Assembly (NCBI RefSeq): GCF_008704715.1
Contig: NZ_CP023689.1
Coordinates: 2,170,001-2,234,000 of the forward strand
Length of the DNA: 64,000 nucleotides
DNA from: Streptomyces chartreusis
Lineage (GTDB): Bacteria > Actinomycetota > Actinomycetes > Streptomycetales > Streptomycetaceae
Reading direction: 5' to 3'
The notes beneath the pieces were generated by a model, which saw only the letters and a list, made by a program, of their open reading frames with translations, had not been told where the DNA came from and made no database searches. The translations under genes and the position numbers were made by a program. Shown piece after piece: positions 53,329 through 61,044 of this stretch (position 1 is its first letter; the number at the start of each line of letters is the position of its first letter).

Positions 53329-53547
53329 GATCGCCCTCTTCCCGTGCTGCCGCTTGCCCGCGAGCGCGAAAGCGCAGGCCGATGAGGCCCAACTCGGGCA
53401 TTGCGGGCGGTGGTTGATGCTGCGGTGGCGACACCTTGGCAGAGTGAGCGGTGGTACCGCGATGATGTGCGGAGGCGGTTTTGCGCCGTGGCCGTTTTCC
53501 GCCACGGACCGGACACCGGTGTTCGACCTGGGGAGGAACGCGGCCCG

Positions 53548-54537
53548 ATGCTGGGAGCGATTGGTCTCGACGAGACGCACGAGTCGGCGTACCGGGCCCT
53601 GGTGTCCGCGGGCGCCGCCGACGTAACCGATCTCGCCCGACGGCTGACGCTCGGCGAGCACGACACCGAACGCGCCCTCCGTCGCCTGGAGCGGCACGGG
53701 CTCGCCGCCCAGTCCTCGGCCCGCCCCGGCCGCTGGGTCGCCGCGCCGCCCGGGGTGGCGCTGGGTGCGCTGCTCACCCAGCAGCGGCACGAGCTGGAGA
53801 AGGCTGAGCTGGCGGCCGCGCTGCTCGCCGAGGAGTACCGGGCGGGGGCCACCGAGACAGCCGTACACGACCTGGTCGAGGTGGTGATCGGCGCGGCCGC
53901 GGTGTCGCAGCGCTTCCTCCAGCTCCAGCTCGGCGCGAGCGACGAGGTGTGTGCGCTGGTCACCGGCAGCCCGGTCGCCGTCACCGGCATGGAGAACGAC
54001 GCCGAGGAGCAGGCCGCCGATCGCGGGGTGCGCTATCGCGTGGTCCTGGAGCGGGCGGTCCTCGACCAGCCGCACGGCATCACCGAGCTGTCCGCCGCGC
54101 TGGGCCGCGAGGAGCAGGTGCGGGTGGTGGACAGGGTTCCGACGAAGCTGGTGATCGCCGACCGGACGCTGGCGCTGGTGCCCCTGACCTCGCACACCGC
54201 GGAGCCTGCCGCGCTGGTCGTGCACGCGAGCGGGCTGCTGGAGCTGCTCTCCGGGCTGTTCGAGTCGGTGTGGCGGGACGCGCTGCCGGTCAGCCTCGGT
54301 AAGTCCGGCGTCGCCGAGCAGCAGCCGGAGGGCCCCGACGACACCGATCTGGAGGTGCTCTCCCTGCTGCTGGCCGGCCTGACAGACGCGAGCGTGGCCA
54401 AGCAGCTGGACCTGGGGCTGCGGACCGTGCAGCGCCGGGTGAAGCACCTGATGGAGCTGACCGGGGTGTCGACCCGGCTGCAGCTGGGGTGGCACGCGTA
54501 CGAGCGGGGGTGGGTGTCGCGGGAAAGGCGGGGCTGA
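53548..54537 (+). CDS. LuxR-type regulator with TrmB-like N-terminal HTH
   Basis: ATG 53548 follows GGGAGGA. The 329-residue product has an N-terminal winged HTH (about 8-60; ESAYRALVSAGAADVTDLARRLTL, then ERALRRLERHGL), a middle phospholipase-D-like or TrmB-like domain (about 90-250), and a C-terminal LuxR HTH (about 265-325; LLLAGLTDASVAKQLDLGLRTVQRRVKHLMELTG). Such double-HTH proteins are widespread in Streptomyces, and many lie beside a secreted subtilisin. Its position suggests it controls the divergent protease gene; this is inference. Confidence 0.85.
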   Translation: MLGAIGLDETHESAYRALVSAGAADVTDLARRLTLGEHDTERALRRLERHGLAAQSSARPGRWVAAPPGVALGALLTQQRHELEKAELAAALLAEEYRAGATETAVHDLVEVVIGAAAVSQRFLQLQLGASDEVCALVTGSPVAVTGMENDAEEQAADRGVRYRVVLERAVLDQPHGITELSAALGREEQVRVVDRVPTKLVIADRTLALVPLTSHTAEPAALVVHASGLLELLSGLFESVWRDALPVSLGKSGVAEQQPEGPDDTDLEVLSLLLAGLTDASVAKQLDLGLRTVQRRVKHLMELTGVSTRLQLGWHAYERGWVSRERRG

Positions 54538-54658
54538 CGTGCGGGGGCGCGAGGGCGTACCCCGTACGGCGCCGCTGACATGCGGCGCGAGCACCGGACC
54601 GTACCCCTTGCGGCATCGCTGATCTGCGCGTTCTCGCGGGCTCCGGCACTCTGGTCAG

Positions 54659-55141
54659 ATGGGAGTCTGGGACCTGCTGCTGGTCGGTCTGGTCCTCCTG
54701 CTCGGCCTGTGCGGAGTGCTGGTGCCCGGTGTGCCGGGGTCGTGGCTGGTGTGGGCCGGCGTGATGTGGTGGACGGTGAAGGACCCCCAGCCGGTCGAGT
54801 GGTGGGTGCTGGTGGGGGCCACGGTCGCGCTGTTCCTGTCCCAGGTGGTCCGCTGGGCGCTCCCGCCCCGCCGGTCGCGCCCGAACTGGGCCGGCCGCCG
54901 GATGACCGTGTACGCCGCGGCGGGGTCCTTCCTGGGCTTCTTCCTGATCCCCGTCATCGGTTCGATCCCCGGCTTCATGGCCGGTGTCTACCTGGAGGAA
55001 CGGCTGCGTCTGGGCAGCCACGGCGAGGCGATGTCGGCGCTGCGGACGGCGATGCGCTCGGGCGGGTCGAGCGTGCTGGCAGAGCTGTTCACCTGCCAGC
55101 TGATCGCGGGTGCCTGGCTGGGAGCCGTGATCTGGGGCTGA
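54659..55141 (+). CDS. DUF456 membrane protein
   Basis: This 160-residue protein has about four membrane helices. It shows the DUF456 pattern of a GCGVLVPGVPGSWLVW-type first loop (here GLCGVLVPGVPGSW) and a later Gly-rich segment FFLIPVIGSIPGFMAGVYLEERLR before a final helix near the C-terminus. The function of DUF456 is unknown; a small-solute or lipid role in the membrane has been suggested only from its size. It follows the LuxR-type gene by 121 bp. No good ribosome binding site is visible before ATG 54659. Confidence 0.85.
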   Translation: MGVWDLLLVGLVLLLGLCGVLVPGVPGSWLVWAGVMWWTVKDPQPVEWWVLVGATVALFLSQVVRWALPPRRSRPNWAGRRMTVYAAAGSFLGFFLIPVIGSIPGFMAGVYLEERLRLGSHGEAMSALRTAMRSGGSSVLAELFTCQLIAGAWLGAVIWG

Positions 55142-55175
55142 TACATCGGGTCTCTCCCCCCTACTCACTCCACTA

Positions 55176-55204
55176 TTGACGACGGTTGGCACGTTCCCTA
55201 CGTT
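55176..55204 (+). promoter_or_regulatory. vegetative (HrdB-type) promoter of the GH95-like gene
   Basis: TTGACG (55176-55181) and TACGTT (55199-55204) are 17 bp apart, 60 bp before ATG 55264. The -35 is a near-consensus hexamer; the -10 is weak. Confidence 0.55.
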
Positions 55205-55263
55205 GCGTTCCGGGATAGCTCCGATGAATCTCCATGCAGCTGTACGAGTCGCCGGGAGGCGCC

Positions 55264-57582
55264 ATGCCCAGCCCGTCCAGACGTACCGTGCTCGCCACCG
55301 GCTCCGCTCTCGGCGGGACCCTCCTCGCCGGCGGGCTGCCCGAACAGGCGAGCGCGGCCGGCCCGAAGCCCGGGGCGCCGGGCTCCTCCGACCCCTGGCG
55401 CAGCGTCCTCGACGACGCCGACCTCGTCTGGCGCCGCATGCCGGCGACCTGGTACGAGGGCCCCTTCCTCGGCAACGGCTTCCTCGGCTCCGGCATCTAC
55501 GCCGAGCCGGGCGCCGCGAAGAGCGCCGTGCGCTTCAACGTCCAGCACTCCGAGGTGCAGGACCACCGTCCTGAATTCGGCTCGCTCTTCGGGCTGGCCC
55601 GCCTCCCGATCGGCCACTTCACGCTGGAGCCGGTGGGCGCGATCACCGGCGTGGACTGGCGGCTCGGGCTGCGCGACGCCGAGCTGACCGGCACGCTCAC
55701 CACGGACCGGGGCACGCTGGCGCTGCGGGCCCTGGTGCACAACGACCGCTCGGTCCTCGCCGTCGAGGTCACCCCGAGCGCGGGCGAGCGCGACTTCCGG
55801 TGGGTCTTCCACCCGGCGGACGCGATCAGCCCCCGCGCCGCCTTCAAGCCGCTGCCCGAGGGCTACCGGGGCAACCCGCCCGCCGAGGTCGCCGAGCACG
55901 ACGGTGTGTCCGCGGCAGTGCAGCCCCTGCTGGCGGGCGGACAGCACGTGACGGCGTGGCGGGAGCGGAGCTCGGGCAGGGCGCAAACGCTGTACGTTCA
56001 TGTCGCGCACTCGTACCCGGGTACGTCGGCGCTGGAGCGGGCGCTGAAGGCCGTACGCCGCACGAGCCCGCTGTCCTACTCGGCACTGGCGGTGTCACAC
56101 CGGGCCTGGTGGCACGCCTACTACCGCAAGAGCTTCCTGTCCCTGCCGGATGCCCGGATGCAGCGCTTCTACTGGATCCAGCTGTACAAGACGGCCTCCG
56201 CCGCCCGCCGCGACGCCCCCGTGATGGCGACCAGCGGACCCTGGCTGGAGCCCACCCCGTGGCCCAACACCTGGTGGAACCTCAACGCTCAGCTGGAGTA
56301 CTGGCTGATCCACGGCTCCAACCATCTCGAACTGGACGCGATCACACGGTCGTTGAGCGAGTTCCGGGACAACCTGGCCGCGGAGACACCGGCCCCGTAC
56401 CGCGCCGACTCCCTCGGCATCCCGCGCACCACGGATCCCCGGCTGGTCAACGGGGCCGCCGACCCGCTCACCGGCTACGGCGTCGGTGTCCCCGGGCAGA
56501 ACCCGCCCACCCCGGAGGTCGGCAACCTCACCTGGGCGTTGCACAACGTCTGGCTGAGCTACCGCCACACCATGGACGAATCGATCCTCAGGGACGTCCT
56601 GTTCCCCCTGCTCCGCAGGGCGGTCGCCTACTACCTGCACTTCCTGGAGCCGGGCCCGGACGGGAAGCTGCATCTGCCGGCGACGTTCTCCCCGGAGTAC
56701 GGCGGTGACTCACGGGACTGCAACTACGACCTGATGCTGCTGACCTGGGGCTGCCGCACGCTTCTCGAATCGGCCGAACTCCTCGGCATCGACGACGAGT
56801 CGGCGCCCCGCTGGCGTGAGGTGCTGGCGAAGAGGGCGCCGTATCCGACCGACGCGAACGGCTTCATGATCGGCGCGGACATCCCGTTCGCGAAGTCGCA
56901 CCGCCACTACTCCCATCTGCTCGCGGTGTACCCGCTGTACGAGCTGACGGGCCGCAGCGCCGACGAACGGGTCCTGATCGAGCGGTCGTTGGCCCACTGG
57001 GTGGGCTTCGAGGGTGCCTTGCAGGGCTACACCTTCACCGGCGCGGCGTCGATGTCCGCACTGCTCGGCAAGGGGGCGGACGCCCTGCGGTATCTGGGCG
57101 AGCTGATGAACCGGTTCGTGCAGCCCAACACGATGTACAAGGAGTCGGGCCCGGTCATCGAGACACCGCTGTCGGCCGCCCAGTCGCTGCACGACATGGT
57201 GTGCCAGTCCTGGGGTGGGACGGTCCGCGTCTTCCCCGCCCTCCCGGACGTGTGGCAGGACGTGACGGTGCACGACTTCCGTACGCAGGGCGCGTTCCTG
57301 CTGTCGGCGGTCCGCGCGGGCGGCGTCACCCGCTGGGTGCGGCTGACGAGCGAGGCGGGCGCGCCCTGCGTCGTGCGGCACGGCATCGCGGGACCGGTCG
57401 AGGTGCGGGACGGCAGGGACCGTCCGCTGCGGTACTCCGACGCGGGTGACGGGGCGATCCGCATCGCCCTGCCGAAGGGGAGGTCGGCGCTGATCACGGC
57501 GCGGGGCGACCGGCCGGACCTGACGATCGCGCCGGTCCGGCCGAACGGGGAGGCGCCCCGCTGGGGGCTGGAGGACGCCTAG
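55264..57582 (+). CDS. Tat-exported GH95-like glycosidase (alpha-L-fucosidase family)
   Basis: ATG 55264 follows GGGAGGC. The 772-residue protein has a twin-arginine signal (SPSRRTVLATGSALGG, cut near ASA at about 31). It shows a GH95-type layout: N-terminal beta domain opening with WYEGPFLGNGFLGSGIY, (alpha/alpha)6 barrel with WNLNAQLEYW, LPATFSPEYGGDSRDCNYD and HRHYSHLLAVYPLYEL, and a C-terminal beta domain. The last two motifs carry the conserved Glu, Asp and His typical of the family. It should remove alpha-linked fucose or a related sugar from outside glycans. It ends on a stop that shares a CTAG with the convergent Ogt gene. Confidence 0.85.
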   Translation: MPSPSRRTVLATGSALGGTLLAGGLPEQASAAGPKPGAPGSSDPWRSVLDDADLVWRRMPATWYEGPFLGNGFLGSGIYAEPGAAKSAVRFNVQHSEVQDHRPEFGSLFGLARLPIGHFTLEPVGAITGVDWRLGLRDAELTGTLTTDRGTLALRALVHNDRSVLAVEVTPSAGERDFRWVFHPADAISPRAAFKPLPEGYRGNPPAEVAEHDGVSAAVQPLLAGGQHVTAWRERSSGRAQTLYVHVAHSYPGTSALERALKAVRRTSPLSYSALAVSHRAWWHAYYRKSFLSLPDARMQRFYWIQLYKTASAARRDAPVMATSGPWLEPTPWPNTWWNLNAQLEYWLIHGSNHLELDAITRSLSEFRDNLAAETPAPYRADSLGIPRTTDPRLVNGAADPLTGYGVGVPGQNPPTPEVGNLTWALHNVWLSYRHTMDESILRDVLFPLLRRAVAYYLHFLEPGPDGKLHLPATFSPEYGGDSRDCNYDLMLLTWGCRTLLESAELLGIDDESAPRWREVLAKRAPYPTDANGFMIGADIPFAKSHRHYSHLLAVYPLYELTGRSADERVLIERSLAHWVGFEGALQGYTFTGAASMSALLGKGADALRYLGELMNRFVQPNTMYKESGPVIETPLSAAQSLHDMVCQSWGGTVRVFPALPDVWQDVTVHDFRTQGAFLLSAVRAGGVTRWVRLTSEAGAPCVVRHGIAGPVEVRDGRDRPLRYSDAGDGAIRIALPKGRSALITARGDRPDLTIAPVRPNGEAPRWGLEDA

Positions 57583-58130
57583 AGCGAGCGAGGGCCGGGG
57601 GACTCCTGGAGCGAGCCCTCCAGCGTCAGCAGCCGCACCTTGCGGTCGAGGCCGCCCGCGTAGCCGGTCAGGGAGCCGTCGGCGCCGATCACCCGGTGGC
57701 AGGGGCGGACGATCAGCAGCGGGTTGGCGCCGATCGCGCCGCCGACGGCCCTCACGGCGGCGCGGGGAGCGCCGATCCGTGTGGCGATCGCGCCGTACGT
57801 GGTGGTGGCGCCGTAGGGCACGTCGTCGAGGGCGGCCCAGACCCGCTCCCGGAACTCGCTGCCGTGTGTGCTCAACTCCAGCTGGAACTCCTTGAGTTCA
57901 CCGGCGAGGTAGGCGGCGAGCTGTTCCTCGGCCGCGCGGAAGAGCGCGGGGTCGCGCCGCCAGCCGTCCTGGACGGTCCGCCCGCCCTTCTGACCCGGCA
58001 CGGAGAGCGAGGCCAGAGCGCCGGTGGCGGGGTCGGCGGTGAGGAGGAGGGGGCCGAGCGGGCTGTCGAGCTCGGTCCACGGGGTGGGGGTGGCGTCGGC
58101 GGCCATGGCGGTCCTCGTGTTCGTCGTCAT
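57579..58130 (-). CDS. ogt: methylated-DNA--protein-cysteine methyltransferase (Ogt type)
   Basis: This 183-residue protein has the acceptor-Cys motif IVRPCHRVIG and the DNA-binding region VWAALDDVPYGATTTYGAIATRIG. It removes O6-methyl groups from guanine by taking them onto its own Cys. Start ATG 58130 overlaps the AdaA-AlkA stop by one base (TGATG); ATG 58106 is a second choice. Its stop overlaps the stop of the GH95-like gene on the other strand. Confidence 0.93.
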   Translation of the reverse strand: MTTNTRTAMAADATPTPWTELDSPLGPLLLTADPATGALASLSVPGQKGGRTVQDGWRRDPALFRAAEEQLAAYLAGELKEFQLELSTHGSEFRERVWAALDDVPYGATTTYGAIATRIGAPRAAVRAVGGAIGANPLLIVRPCHRVIGADGSLTGYAGGLDRKVRLLTLEGSLQESPGPRSL

Positions 58131-59536
58131 CACTGATCCAACTCCCCTGCTGCACGCAGGTGTTGCAAGGCGTAGGAGCGCCAGGGGCGCCAGCTGTCGG
58201 GGGTGTCCGCGCCGGGCGGGCCGACGTCGGGGTCGCCCAGGGCCCGGGTGCGGATCACCGCGATGGTCCGGGCGTCCAGGCCCGGCACGCTCAGCAGCGC
58301 GCCGTGCGCCTCGTCGCGGTCGGCGCCGGGGTCCAGCCGTACGGCACCGTCGGCGAGGGCCGTGGTCAGCGCGCCCAGGGGGCCGCGGGGCTCGGCCCCG
58401 GCGAGCACGGCGGCCTCCGGGAAGAGGTGGGTGAGGCTGCCGCAGGGCGCGTCGAGCGCCTTGCCGTACCGGCGCACCAGTTCCTCGGCGCGCCGCGGGC
58501 CCACCAGCGCGCGTACGGCCAGTTCGTCCGCGTCCGCGGCGCCGGGCGAGCGCAGTCCCGGCCGGGCGGCGACCAGTGGAGCGAGCCGGGCGTCGGCGCC
58601 GAGCCGTTCGTCGACGGCGTACGGGTCGGCGTCCAGGTCGAACAGTCGCCGCAGCCGCTGTACGGCGGTGGTCAGGTCGCGGAGGTCGGTGAGGTGGAGC
58701 CGGGCGTCGAGCCAGCCGCCGGGGTGGGCGGCACGTCCCTGCCCGGCGGCTTCGCCCGGCGCCTCCTCCACCGCGACGATGGCGGTGCCGTGCGGCAGCC
58801 GCAGCGTGCGCCGGTAGGTGCGGTTTCCTGCCGGGCCGGAGACCTCCTCGATGCCGGGTACGGCCTCCTCGGCCAGCAGGTCGAAGACGGCGCCGGCCTG
58901 GTAGGGGCCCCGGTGGGCGAGCCGCAGGGGTATGCCGGCCGACGGTGTGGCCGTACGGCCTGCGGAGCGGCCGCCGCGCGGCGCGGCGGCGCGCACCTCG
59001 CTCGGGGTCGAGGCGTAGACCGCCCGGACCGTGTCGTTGAACTGGCGGACCGAGGCGAACCCGGCCGCGAAGGCGATCTCCGTGATCGGCAGTTCGGTGG
59101 TCTGGAGCAGGACCCGCGCGGTGTGCGCCCGCTGGGCCCGGGCGAGTGCGACCGGGCCCGCGCCGAGCTCGGCGGTGAGCTGCCGCTGCACCTGCCGGGC
59201 GCTGTAGCCGAGCCGGGAGGCGAGTCCGGCGACGCCCTCCCGGTCGACGATGCCGTCGCCGATCAGCCGCACGGCCCGGCCGACCACATCGGCCCGTACG
59301 TTCCACGCGGCCGACCCCGGCACGGCGTCCGGCCGGCACCGCCGGCAGGCCCGGAAACCCGAGCCCTGCGCGGCGGCGGCCGTCGCGAAGAACCGTACGT
59401 TGCGCCGCTTCGGCGTCACCGCCGGGCAGCTCGGGCGGCAGTAGATGCCGGTCGTCTCGACGGCGAAGAAGAACTCCCCGTCGAACCGGGCATCACGGCT
59501 GCGCACCGCCTCGTACCTGCTGTCTTCGTCCATCAC
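58130..59536 (-). CDS. AdaA-AlkA fusion: alkylation-sensing regulator and DNA glycosylase
   Basis: This 468-residue protein joins three modules. An Ada-type zinc domain has four Cys (Cys33, Cys37, Cys64, Cys67), of which Cys33 should accept methyl groups from DNA phosphotriesters. An AraC HTH occupies about 85-180 (ASRLGYSARQVQRQLTAELG, then IAFAAGFASVRQFNDTVRAVY). An AlkA N-terminal domain and HhH glycosylase domain follow (about 195-465; LLSVPGLDARTIAVIRTRALGDPD). It both senses methylation damage and removes alkylated bases. Followed with a one-base overlap by ogt, it forms an adaptive-response operon. Confidence 0.92.
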   Translation of the reverse strand: MMDEDSRYEAVRSRDARFDGEFFFAVETTGIYCRPSCPAVTPKRRNVRFFATAAAAQGSGFRACRRCRPDAVPGSAAWNVRADVVGRAVRLIGDGIVDREGVAGLASRLGYSARQVQRQLTAELGAGPVALARAQRAHTARVLLQTTELPITEIAFAAGFASVRQFNDTVRAVYASTPSEVRAAAPRGGRSAGRTATPSAGIPLRLAHRGPYQAGAVFDLLAEEAVPGIEEVSGPAGNRTYRRTLRLPHGTAIVAVEEAPGEAAGQGRAAHPGGWLDARLHLTDLRDLTTAVQRLRRLFDLDADPYAVDERLGADARLAPLVAARPGLRSPGAADADELAVRALVGPRRAEELVRRYGKALDAPCGSLTHLFPEAAVLAGAEPRGPLGALTTALADGAVRLDPGADRDEAHGALLSVPGLDARTIAVIRTRALGDPDVGPPGADTPDSWRPWRSYALQHLRAAGELDQ

Positions 59537-59629
59537 ACTGCCCAGTCTCCGCCGCTGCGGGAGCCACTGCTAGCGGAAATCGGACACAGCCCTGCAACCC
59601 CTGGGGGGAGCGGCTCCGCCGCGTCCTTC

Positions 59630-59663
59630 AAGGGGCGCGGGGAACTGCGCGACCAGCCACGAC
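59630..59663. repeat. Streptomyces-type dispersed intergenic repeat
   Basis: The motif AAGGGGCGCGGGGAACTGCG, then CGACCAGCCACGAC, is one I recall as very frequent between Streptomyces genes. It lies in the gap between the AdaA-AlkA start and the rsgA stop. Confidence 0.6.
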
Positions 59664-59707
59664 GAACCGGCAGCCGCAAGCCGACGGACGAGGCACCCCC
59701 GTGGGCG

Positions 59708-60799
59708 CTACTGCCACCGCCCCCGCTTCGCCTCCATCGCCGCGCGCCCCTCCGCCCCCTTCCGCTTCCAGTCCTTCTTGATCTCGGCCCGCAGCCGCGC
59801 ATCGGTCTTGGCCACGATCCACTGGTTCTCCCGCATCAGCTTCCGGTAGCTCTCCAGCCGCCGCACGGGCAGCTCACCGGCGTCGACGGCGGCGCGCACC
59901 GCGCATCCCGGTTCGCTCTCGTGCGCGCAGTCGTGGAAGCGGCAGCGCGCGGACAGCTCCTCGATCTCCGAGAACACCTGGCCGACGCCGACCTCGGCGT
60001 CCCACAGCCCGACGCCGCGCAGCCCAGGTGTGTCGATGAGGACTCCGCCGCCGGGCAGGGCGAGGAGGTTGCGGGTGGTGGTCGTGTGGCGGCCCTTGCC
60101 GTCGACGTCGCGCGCGGCCTGGACCTCCATGACGTCCTCGCCGAGCAGCGCGTTCGCGAGCGTCGACTTGCCCGCGCCGGACTGCCCGAGCAGCACCGAC
60201 GTACCGCCCCCGACGAGCGCGGAGAGGACGTCGAGCCCCTCCCCCTGCGTGGCGCTGGCGGTCAGCACCGGCACGCCCGGCGCCGTGGTCTCCACGTCCT
60301 GGACGAGGTACGCGAGCGTCACCGCGTCCGGCACGAGGTCGGCCTTGGTGAGGACCACGACCGGCTGCGCGCCGGACTCCCACGCCAGGGCGAGGAAACG
60401 CTCGACGCGACCGAGGTCGAGTTCGACGGCCAGCGACACGGCGACGATCGCGTGGTCGACGTTGGCCGCGAGGATCTGCCCCTCGGACCGCTTGGATGAG
60501 GTGGAGCGTACGAATGCGGTACGGCGCGGCAGATACGTCCGTACGTAACGTGGATTGCCCGCAGGTTCGACGGCGACCCAGTCGCCCGTGCACACGACCC
60601 GCATCGGGTCGTGCGGGGTGACGAACGCCGTGTCGGCGCGTACGACACCGTCGGCGGTGACGACGTCGCACTGCCCGCGGTCGACCCGCACGACGCGCCC
60701 GGGCAGCAGCCCCTGGGCGTCGTACGGGGTGAACGCGTCGGCCCAGGCCGAGTCCCAGCCGTAGGGAGCCAACGCGGTGGAAACGGAGGTGGAAGTCAA
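59708..60799 (-). CDS. rsgA: ribosome small-subunit GTPase RsgA
   Basis: I choose TTG 60799, with GAAGGG about 7 nt upstream; a GTG at 60814 lacks one. The 363-residue protein shows the circularly permuted GTPase order of RsgA. An OB-fold domain comes first, then G4 (VLTKADLV), then G1 (GQSGAGKST) and G3 (DTPGLRG), then a zinc domain (CRFHDC...EPGC). It acts in late maturation of the 30S subunit. A 22-residue ORF lies 70 bp upstream on the same strand and may be co-transcribed. Confidence 0.9.
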   Translation of the reverse strand: MTSTSVSTALAPYGWDSAWADAFTPYDAQGLLPGRVVRVDRGQCDVVTADGVVRADTAFVTPHDPMRVVCTGDWVAVEPAGNPRYVRTYLPRRTAFVRSTSSKRSEGQILAANVDHAIVAVSLAVELDLGRVERFLALAWESGAQPVVVLTKADLVPDAVTLAYLVQDVETTAPGVPVLTASATQGEGLDVLSALVGGGTSVLLGQSGAGKSTLANALLGEDVMEVQAARDVDGKGRHTTTTRNLLALPGGGVLIDTPGLRGVGLWDAEVGVGQVFSEIEELSARCRFHDCAHESEPGCAVRAAVDAGELPVRRLESYRKLMRENQWIVAKTDARLRAEIKKDWKRKGAEGRAAMEAKRGRWQ

Positions 60800-60869
60800 C
60801 GGGTGACCCTTCACGAGGAATGGCCCCGGCAGCCGCGCGCACAGGCGCGGAGGGAAGTGAAGTCTGGGT

Positions 60870-60938
60870 TCAGCCGGCGGCCACGGAGGTGGACTTGATG
60901 GTCTGGATGCGGGCAGCGCTCGTCGCAAAGACAGCCAT
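60870..60938 (-). CDS. 22-residue ORF with perfect Shine-Dalgarno (leader peptide or small protein)
   Basis: ATG 60938 follows a perfect AGGAGGT (60947-60953) at 8 nt. The product begins MAVFATSAAR and ends STSVAAG, with no Cys or membrane segment. A promoter candidate (TTGACG at 61034-61039, TAAAGT at 61009-61014, 19 bp apart) would start transcription near 61002, and the first part of the RNA would fold into a 22-nt palindromic hairpin. rsgA begins 70 bp after the stop. It could be a leader ORF that controls rsgA, a functional peptide or a RiPP-like precursor. I recognise no family. Confidence 0.6.
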   Translation of the reverse strand: MAVFATSAARIQTIKSTSVAAG

Positions 60939-60972
60939 GGGTCGACACCTCCTCGTACACGTCCGCTCGACT

Positions 60973-60994
60973 GCGGTGGCCGATCGGCCACCGC
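60973..60994 (-). terminator. 22-nt perfect palindrome, terminator or 5' UTR hairpin
   Basis: GCGGTGGCCGA meets its complement TCGGCCACCGC without a spacer. It could end the CBM2-protein transcript, or, if the promoter at 61009-61039 is used, form a hairpin at the 5' end of the small-ORF mRNA. Confidence 0.6.
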
Positions 60995-61008
60995 CTTGAA
61001 CCGCTGTC

Positions 61009-61039
61009 ACTTTAGCCGGGGCCGGGGAAGGCCCGTCAA
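61009..61039 (-). promoter_or_regulatory. vegetative-type promoter before the 22-residue ORF
   Basis: On the minus strand, TTGACG (61039-61034) and TAAAGT (61014-61009) are 19 bp apart. It lies just past the stop of the CBM2 fusion gene, so the small ORF and rsgA can be transcribed separately from that gene. Confidence 0.5.
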
Positions 61040-61044
61040 CCGAA

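Noticed and set aside
53329..54594. Extension of the subtilisin frame upstream to 54594
   Set aside because: That part is antisense to the LuxR-type gene. The signal peptide and ribosome binding site place the start at TTG 53328.
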